Positions 58,489 through 64,000 of a stretch of DNA of 64,000 nt are shown piece by piece. How positions within the stretch are numbered: position 1 is the stretch's first letter; each line of letters opens with the position of its first letter. Location of the stretch: assembly GCF_940677205.1 (NCBI RefSeq), contig NZ_OW712331.1:1426001-1490000 (forward strand), in the 5' to 3' direction. The translations under genes and the position numbers were made by a program. The stretch comes from [Clostridium] colinum. Its GTDB lineage: Bacteria > Bacillota > Clostridia > Lachnospirales > CAG-274. The notes beneath the pieces were generated by a model that was not told where the DNA came from, searched no databases, and worked only from the letters and a program-made list of their open reading frames with translations.

Positions 58489-59925
58489 TTATCTAGGTAA
58501 ATATATTAAACATATTAAAAGTAAAATTGATAATACATATAATATTTTACTAACTTTTTTGCCTTTGCCTAAAAATAAATGTATTGCAACATATGATATA
58601 ACCCCAAAAGCTATACCAACCAATATACTATTAGTAAGTGGCATTAAAATCATAGTTAAAAAGGCTGGTACTGCCTCATCTATGTTTTCAAAATCTATAA
58701 ATTTTATTATATTTATCATTAAAACACCTGCAATTATAAGTGTAGTAGCTGTTGCCGCCGAAGGAACTAAAGCAACAAGAGGAGATAAAAATGTTGATAA
58801 TAAAAATAATATCCCTGTTACTACTGCCGTTAGACCTGTTCTACCACCTTCTATAATACCTGCAGTACTTTCTACATATGTAGACACAGTAACACTTCCT
58901 ATACTAGCTCCAGCACATGTTGTTATAGAATCTATCTCTAATATTTGCGGTATTCGTTTATTAGTAAACCCTTCTTTGCTTATCTCTGCAAAATTATCTG
59001 CAACAATAAGCATAGCCATTGTTTCAAATATATCCATTATACATATAGAGAAAAGCACTACTAATATTGCCATCGTTGTTTCAAAAATAAGACCTGGATT
59101 GTCAAATTCTATAAGCCCTCTAAAATCTAACTGAAAAAATACTGCATCTAAATTTATAGGGTTAGAAAAATCTAAATTTTTTAAGCTAATAAGACCTAAT
59201 GGAAATGCTAATATTATACAAGCTATCTTACCTATAAATATAGACCCATATATATGTTTTTTATGTAATATAGTTATTAAAATTACACCAGCTAAAGCTA
59301 ATATAGCCGTTTTTGTATCTTTACTTGTTATGTTTGCAAAATCAAATAAATTAGTATTTAAAGCACTTTGTTCTACTATATGTGCTTTTAAAAGCCCCTG
59401 ATACGCTATAAACAACCCTATCCCACAAGTAACTGCATATTTTATATTTTTAGGTATAGCTTTATGTATCTTTTTTTCCATACCAAATATAGCTAAAATA
59501 AAAAATATTATACCCGATATAAAAACAATAGCTAAAGCTTGGTTATATGTATATCCAAAACTTATACATACTGTGTATGTTATAAATGTTCCGACTGCTA
59601 AGCTAGGACCTTGTACAAAAGGTAAGTTGGTTAAATACCCCATAATTATTGAACTTAATCCCGAACATATAAAGGAAGCCGCAGTTAAAGATATTAACAT
59701 TTCATTTAATGTTATTCCATTTTCTAATGCACACCCGCCTATTATAGTTCCATCTTCTAATATTATTCCAGTAAATATATTCATTAAAATCTCTGGAACA
59801 AGCATAACTAAATATATAAGTGTAAAATAATTTGTAACTCCTGCTAAAATTTCTGTCCTTAAACTAGAGTTGTGCTCTATAATGTCAAACTTTTTATATA
59901 AAAACTTCTTTATATAATCTATCAT
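58489..59925 (-). CDS. NCS2-family permease, AzgA/PbuG-like
   Basis: 478 residues, about 12 membrane helices. Motifs 'LPFVQGPSLAVGTFITYTVC' and 'ILEIDSITTCAGASIGSVTVSTYVES' correspond to the substrate-binding half helices of AzgA-type purine permeases (guanine/hypoxanthine). The first differs from the usual GLNAFF form, so substrate may differ. No purine riboswitch is visible; the gene lies 7 bases after the CbiK-like gene. Confidence 0.8.
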   Translation of the reverse strand: MIDYIKKFLYKKFDIIEHNSSLRTEILAGVTNYFTLIYLVMLVPEILMNIFTGIILEDGTIIGGCALENGITLNEMLISLTAASFICSGLSSIIMGYLTNLPFVQGPSLAVGTFITYTVCISFGYTYNQALAIVFISGIIFFILAIFGMEKKIHKAIPKNIKYAVTCGIGLFIAYQGLLKAHIVEQSALNTNLFDFANITSKDTKTAILALAGVILITILHKKHIYGSIFIGKIACIILAFPLGLISLKNLDFSNPINLDAVFFQLDFRGLIEFDNPGLIFETTMAILVVLFSICIMDIFETMAMLIVADNFAEISKEGFTNKRIPQILEIDSITTCAGASIGSVTVSTYVESTAGIIEGGRTGLTAVVTGILFLLSTFLSPLVALVPSAATATTLIIAGVLMINIIKFIDFENIDEAVPAFLTMILMPLTNSILVGIAFGVISYVAIHLFLGKGKKVSKILYVLSILLLICLIYLPR

Positions 59926-59932
59926 TAAATGT

Positions 59933-60646
59933 TTATATCTCCTTACTTTTTATTAAATTTTTTATAAATATATCTACTATCTCATCATACTGTAACAGTG
60001 GTTTTAAATCTAGTATAATATTTATATTATTTTGTAATAATACGTTTTTTATATTATATGCTATGTCTTTTTCTATATGCTTTCCATTAAAAAGTAGAAA
60101 TGGCTTTACATATAAATTATTTATGTTTTTTTCTTTTATTATTTTAATAGTTGTTTCTATGTAAGGTTCATTTTCTAAATTGGAAAAAAATATATTTTTC
60201 TCTTTAAACATACTAAACAATTTTTTATATTTATAATTACTTTTATCATCTGTGCCGTGGCATATATAAAGTACATTTTGTTTATTAATTCCATTAATAT
60301 AACTATATATATCAATAAAATTTTCTTCATAATATAACAAAGGCTTTGATATTTTTATTGATTTAATTTTTCCTTTATAATTATTTATATATGTTAAAGC
60401 CTTTTCGTATTCTATCCCATCTATTGTAAAAATAGGTAAACATATTATTTTTTCATAATTATTGATATATATATTATTTAAAATTTCATCTATACCATAT
60501 CCATATTTCTTTATAAAAAAATTGCTTGTAAAACATATGTATATGCTATATCCATAAAAATTTTTTATTATTTTTTTCTTAAGTTTTTCTAATTGTAAAT
60601 CTATATTTTTACTTCCAAAACAAATTAATATGACTGCTTTTTTCAT
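59933..60646 (-). CDS. CbiK-like anaerobic cobaltochelatase family protein
   Basis: 237 residues. 'VILICFGSKN' at the start, 'CLPIFTIDGIEYEKA' in the middle, 'LYICHGTDD' with the first metal-binding His (about 130) and 'KPFLLFNGKHIEKDI' with the second (about 200). This matches sirohydrochlorin cobaltochelatases. The region around the second His differs from the typical GDHAxND, so activity is less certain. It starts the two-gene unit with the permease; no other cobalamin genes are nearby. Confidence 0.65.
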   Translation of the reverse strand: MKKAVILICFGSKNIDLQLEKLKKKIIKNFYGYSIYICFTSNFFIKKYGYGIDEILNNIYINNYEKIICLPIFTIDGIEYEKALTYINNYKGKIKSIKISKPLLYYEENFIDIYSYINGINKQNVLYICHGTDDKSNYKYKKLFSMFKEKNIFFSNLENEPYIETTIKIIKEKNINNLYVKPFLLFNGKHIEKDIAYNIKNVLLQNNINIILDLKPLLQYDEIVDIFIKNLIKSKEI

Positions 60647-60841
60647 ATAATCACCTACTAGGTAATTAGTTTATCATTTTTTTTGCTTTTTTTCAATATT
60701 TAATGTTTTTTTTATATATTTTGTACTATTTATAAGCAATATGTTTAAATGTTTTTAGTATATATTAAAATTTTTATGAATAAGTATGTTAAAGGTTACA
60801 AATACTAAATTTTTTAAGCTACTGAAGGGAGAAATTTTTAA
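60647..60841. promoter_or_regulatory. Divergent promoter region between cbiK-like and ssb genes
   Basis: A 195-base AT-rich intergenic region separates the minus-strand cbiK-like gene and the plus-strand ssb. A GAAGGGAG ribosome binding site lies 8 bases before the ssb start. Several candidate -10 boxes exist (for example TATATTAAAAT near 60760), but no pair of boxes stands out. Confidence 0.4.
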
Positions 60842-61486
60842 ATGCAAACAGATTTAAGAGAAAACAACGTAGTAACACTTATAGGAAAAATAGTATCAGA
60901 TTATACATTTTCTCACGAAATGTACGGAGAAGCTTTTTATACCTTTAAGTTAGAAACATCTAGATTAAGTGAAACAACAGATATTTTACCTATAACAATA
61001 TCTGAAAGACTTATAGATAAAAATCTTTTTAAAATAGGTGCTTTAATAGAAATAAATGGACAAATACGTTCTTATAATAGTATTATAGATAATAAAAATC
61101 ATCTTGTTTTAACAGTTTTTACTAAGGAAATAAACTTTAATTTAGATTTTAATAAAAATCCAAATCAAGTATCATTAAATGGATATGTTTGTAAACAACC
61201 TGTATATAGAAAAACACCTTTTGGAAGAGAAATAGCAGATGTGCTATTGGCTGTAAATCGCTCTTATAACAAATCTGATTACATACCTTGTATTATATGG
61301 GGAAGAAACGCAAAATTTGCTAACAACCTAGAAGTTGGAAATAACATAAAAATTTACGGACGTATGCAAAGTAGAAACTATCAAAAAAAGCTAGAAGATG
61401 GCAGTGTTTTAGAAAAAACGGCATATGAAATAAGTGTATCTAAGCTAGGAGTTTTAGATAGTAATAATACTAATAATGATTATTAA
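60842..61486 (+). CDS. Two-OB-fold single-stranded DNA-binding protein (214 aa)
   Basis: Two successive OB folds: residues about 8-100 ('VVTLIGKIVSDYTFSHEMYG') and about 108-205 ('VSLNGYVCKQPVYRKTPFGR', 'DYIPCIIWGRNAKFANNL'). The second resembles ordinary SSB; the first is a diverged copy. There is no acidic SSB tail. Such duplicated SSB-like proteins occur on Clostridia chromosomes. It is the only plus-strand gene in the chromosomal part. Confidence 0.8.
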   Translation: MQTDLRENNVVTLIGKIVSDYTFSHEMYGEAFYTFKLETSRLSETTDILPITISERLIDKNLFKIGALIEINGQIRSYNSIIDNKNHLVLTVFTKEINFNLDFNKNPNQVSLNGYVCKQPVYRKTPFGREIADVLLAVNRSYNKSDYIPCIIWGRNAKFANNLEVGNNIKIYGRMQSRNYQKKLEDGSVLEKTAYEISVSKLGVLDSNNTNNDY

Positions 61487-61519
61487 TAAGTATAAAACTA
61501 AAATAAATCTTTAATTTGA

Positions 61520-61551
61520 AAGGTGTAGACAAAGTCTACACCCTTTTATTT
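61520..61551. terminator. Bidirectional intrinsic terminator
   Basis: GGTGTAGAC (61522-61530) and GTCTACACC (61534-61542), perfect 9-bp stem with AAA loop, T-rich on the plus side and AAATT/TTTC on the other. It serves the convergent ssb and alpha-glucosidase genes. Confidence 0.9.
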
Positions 61552-63094
61552 ATTTACTAAAAACTATAACTTCAAAAGCTCTTATTTTTCCCTCTTCTAT
61601 ATTATTATAATTTTTAAATAATACTAAATCTTTATTTTTTGCCTCTATATTTAAATCTTCATCTGTAAAATTTGCAAATAATATAAATTTTTCTTTTTCC
61701 ATAGTTAATATTTTTCCATCTGTTTTAAAAATAGCTTTTTTATCTATTTTTTCATAGTTTTCTTTTCTATATTTAATTATACTTTTATAATAATTAAATA
61801 TACTATCTACACTATTAATATCATTTAAAACATTTATTTCTTTATAGTTTTTATTAACCTCAAGCCACGGCTTACCAGTAGAAAAACCTGCATTTGTTGT
61901 ACTATCCCATTGCATAGGTGTTCTTGCATTGTCTCTAGATACAAGTTTTATTATATCCATTATTTTATCTTCAGGCATTTCTTTTTCTTTAAGCTCGTTA
62001 TATTTATTTATAGTTTCTACATCTACATATTTATCAATAGTATCAAAATATGCATTTGTCATACCTATTTCTTCACCTTGATAAATATATAAATTTCCTT
62101 TTAAAAGTCCAAATAAGCTTATTAATAGCTTAGCACTTTCTTTTCTATATTTGTTGTCATTAAGCCACAAAGAAATCATTCTTGGTAAGTCATGGTTGTT
62201 CATAACAATAGCTTCTATGCCTTTATATTCATTTTCCCATTTGTCAAGGCTTTCACATAGTTTATATAAATCTATTTTAGATTGGTTCCATTTATCACCG
62301 TTTATGTGTGTCAAACATTGATGAGTAAAATGAAAAGCTTGTGTTAAACCTTCTTTGTTACACATTTTATAACTTTCTTCTATGCTAGAACACCAGCATT
62401 CACCTACTGTTAAAAGTTTATCTTTAAATGTATTATAATTAAGCTCTTTTAAATATTCATAAAATTTTGGACCTTTACTTATTATTAACTTTTCTGGTTC
62501 TTTACCTATCAAATCTATTACATCTAGCCTAAATCCTTTTACACCTTTATCTATCCAATAATTTATCATTTTATAAAGTTCTTTTCTTACCTCTTCATTT
62601 TCCCAGTTTAAATCTGGTTGAGTTTTATCAAATAACCTTAAATAATATTTACCTACACTTTCATTATAACTCCACGCACTACCACCAAACATAGACTTTA
62701 TCTCATTAGGTTTATCTCTCCAAATATAATAGTTATAATATTTATTATTTTTTTCTAAAGCTTTTTTAAACCAAATATGTTCGCTAGATGTATGGTTTAA
62801 GACTAAATCCATCATTATTTTTATATCTCTTTTTGAAGCCTCTTTTATAAGATTTTCATAGTCTTTGTTTGTTCCAAAAATTTCATCTATTTGCATATAG
62901 TCGGATATATCATATCCATTATCATTTTGTGGAGATTTACAACAAGGGCTTAACCATATATAGTCTACCCCTAAATCTTTTAAATAATCGAGTTTTTCTA
63001 TTATCCCATTTATATCTCCATAGCCATTTCCTGTTGTGTCTTTAAAGCTTTTAGGATAAATTTGATATATTACTTTATTTTCTAAATCTCTCAT
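61550..63094 (-). CDS. GH13 alpha-glucosidase / oligo-1,6-glucosidase
   Basis: 514 residues. GH13 conserved regions: 'DLVLNHTS' (about 97), nucleophile Asp in 'GFRLDVIDL' (about 196), acid/base Glu in 'TVGECWCSS' (about 251), and 'NNHDLPR' (about 317). The early 'WLSPCCKSPQNDNGYDISDY' is typical of the oligo-1,6-glucosidase subgroup acting on isomaltose-type oligosaccharides. No signal peptide, so intracellular. It lies 9 bases after the debranching enzyme gene, suggesting joint use in glycogen or oligosaccharide breakdown. Confidence 0.88.
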   Translation of the reverse strand: MRDLENKVIYQIYPKSFKDTTGNGYGDINGIIEKLDYLKDLGVDYIWLSPCCKSPQNDNGYDISDYMQIDEIFGTNKDYENLIKEASKRDIKIMMDLVLNHTSSEHIWFKKALEKNNKYYNYYIWRDKPNEIKSMFGGSAWSYNESVGKYYLRLFDKTQPDLNWENEEVRKELYKMINYWIDKGVKGFRLDVIDLIGKEPEKLIISKGPKFYEYLKELNYNTFKDKLLTVGECWCSSIEESYKMCNKEGLTQAFHFTHQCLTHINGDKWNQSKIDLYKLCESLDKWENEYKGIEAIVMNNHDLPRMISLWLNDNKYRKESAKLLISLFGLLKGNLYIYQGEEIGMTNAYFDTIDKYVDVETINKYNELKEKEMPEDKIMDIIKLVSRDNARTPMQWDSTTNAGFSTGKPWLEVNKNYKEINVLNDINSVDSIFNYYKSIIKYRKENYEKIDKKAIFKTDGKILTMEKEKFILFANFTDEDLNIEAKNKDLVLFKNYNNIEEGKIRAFEVIVFSK

Positions 63095-63103
63095 AAAATC
63101 ACC

Positions 63104-64000
63104 TTACTTATTATCTAATTCTTCATATATTTTTAATATTTCTGATACACTCCACGCTTGAGCAAAACATCCTCTACTTTCATTAGGTATAAGCCCATCA
63201 TATATTTCTGCTATCTGTCCTACACAGCCTTCTCTTAATGCATCTTCAAAAAATGATAACTGATTTTTAACTATAACTTTTGCCTCATCACTATAATCAT
63301 TTACTTTCAAATATGCTCTAAAATACGAACCTAAAGGAAATGTCCATACCGTGCCTTGATGATAAGACATATCTCTTTTATAATGTTTTCCACCATATTC
63401 TGCTACAAATTGACTATCTTCTAAAGAAAGACTTCTAAGACCATAAGGTGTATACAATTTATCAAATACTTTATTTACAACTAATTTAGCTTTTTCTTTA
63501 TCTATTGGAGAAAATTCACAAGATATAGCCCAAATTTGATTACACCTTATTTGATAGTCGTATTCATTACCAGACACTACATCTTTTAAACATTTTTCTT
63601 TTTCATTCCAAAATTTTTCATTAAAAGACTTTTTAACTTTTTTAGATAAATTTTCATATTTTTTAGTATCTTTGTTTAATAATTTTCCAAATTCATTAAC
63701 TATTTTTAATGAGCTATACCAGTATGCATTTATCTCTACTGGTTTTCCGTGGCGTGGCGTTGGTAGCTCTTCTTCAAACCTAACGTCCATCCACGTTAGT
63801 TGATTAAGTCCACTTCCCGCTTTTATTAGATAATCTGTATCCATTTTTATATCATAATCTGTACCTTTTATATAATTTTCTAAAATAGAAACTATTGGGT
63901 CATACACTTCATTTATAAAATCTAAATCTTTTGTAGCTTTATAATAACTATACACACTTTGGATAAATAATAAAGAAGCATCTACCGTATTATATAATGG
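63104..64000 (-). CDS. Glycogen debranching enzyme (amylo-alpha-1,6-glucosidase), C-terminal part
   Basis: The frame is open to the right edge: the first visible residues are 'PLYNTVDASLLFIQSVYSYY', the conserved start of the catalytic (alpha/alpha)6 barrel of GH133 enzymes. Further on: 'SGLNQLTWMDVRF', 'KPVEINAYWYSSL', 'HQGTVWTFPLGSYFRAY', all typical. The gene begins outside the window; a GTG at 63955 is internal, not a start. The enzyme removes alpha-1,6-linked glucose at glycogen branch points. Confidence 0.88.
   Translation of the reverse strand, partial: PLYNTVDASLLFIQSVYSYYKATKDLDFINEVYDPIVSILENYIKGTDYDIKMDTDYLIKAGSGLNQLTWMDVRFEEELPTPRHGKPVEINAYWYSSLKIVNEFGKLLNKDTKKYENLSKKVKKSFNEKFWNEKEKCLKDVVSGNEYDYQIRCNQIWAISCEFSPIDKEKAKLVVNKVFDKLYTPYGLRSLSLEDSQFVAEYGGKHYKRDMSYHQGTVWTFPLGSYFRAYLKVNDYSDEAKVIVKNQLSFFEDALREGCVGQIAEIYDGLIPNESRGCFAQAWSVSEILKIYEELDNK

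Noticed and set aside
58489-60841. Purine riboswitch upstream of the NCS2 permease
   Set aside because: The gene follows the CbiK-like gene by 7 bases, and no purine-aptamer-like pairing was seen in 60647-60841.

Overview
The window is very AT-rich DNA from a spore-forming, low-GC Gram-positive bacterium of the Clostridia type. Evidence is the chromosomal gene order at 50.9-58.4 kb (RNase Y, RNase G, a DUF2344 protein, a TIGR03960 radical SAM protein, SpoIVFB, a SpoIVFA-like M23 protein), a spoVB fragment, and short intergenic gaps with strong AGGAGG-type ribosome binding sites. Almost every gene lies on the minus strand; the clear plus-strand genes are a small membrane protein at 473 and a two-OB-fold SSB at 60842.

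Positions 1 to about 46.2 kb belong to one large conjugative element that starts before the window. From left to right it holds: (a) a cargo/surface region (1-8.5 kb) with duplicated Thr-rich surface proteins, a 653-residue secreted protein, two copies of a type I toxin-antitoxin module, and two copies of one promoter/operator cassette; (b) a Tad/Flp-type pilus cluster (8.5-16.3 kb) with pseudopilins, TadC, TadB, TadA ATPase, TadZ-like, CpaB, prepilin peptidase and a pilin-like protein; (c) a Gram-positive type IV secretion system (16.3-25.6 kb) with a C39-family peptidase, VirB4, VirB3/PrgI-like, VirB6-like, VirB2-like and VirD4 proteins, in which virB4 is interrupted by a complete group II intron; (d) the relaxosome (25.6-30.6 kb) with SSB, a MobL-like relaxase, an RHH-like accessory protein and a candidate oriT carrying the MOBP-type nic consensus; (e) a putative leading region (30.6-46.1 kb) with a toprim primase, ParB, a 2010-residue ArdC-like/methylase/helicase protein, two tandem repeat arrays, TnpV, an SPFH protein, a tubulin-like TubZ with a TubR-like regulator and iterons, a RepA-like initiator and SSB.

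Replication (RepA-like), segregation (TubRZ, ParB) and transfer (MobL, T4SS) modules make the element look like a large conjugative plasmid. At its right end it meets the first 40 codons of spoVB, so here it seems to be integrated into (or recombined with) the chromosomal spoVB gene. The other half of spoVB and the recombinase are not in the window.

From 46.2 kb rightward the sequence is chromosomal: the spoVB fragment, a decayed IS200-type element, a small hydrophobic peptide gene, a FAD oxidoreductase/membrane fusion, a HAD phosphatase, the RNA-decay and sporulation cluster, an NCS2 purine-type permease with a CbiK-like protein, the SSB, and two glycogen/oligosaccharide enzymes running off the right edge.

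Most notable: the TubRZ plus RepA plus iteron module; the oriT candidate; an acidic C-terminal tail shared by unrelated element proteins; the twin type I toxin-antitoxin loci with 5'-3' mRNA closure; the intron inside virB4; and a stop right after a slippery heptamer in the SpoIVFA-like gene. All functional calls are from reading motifs; no database search was run.
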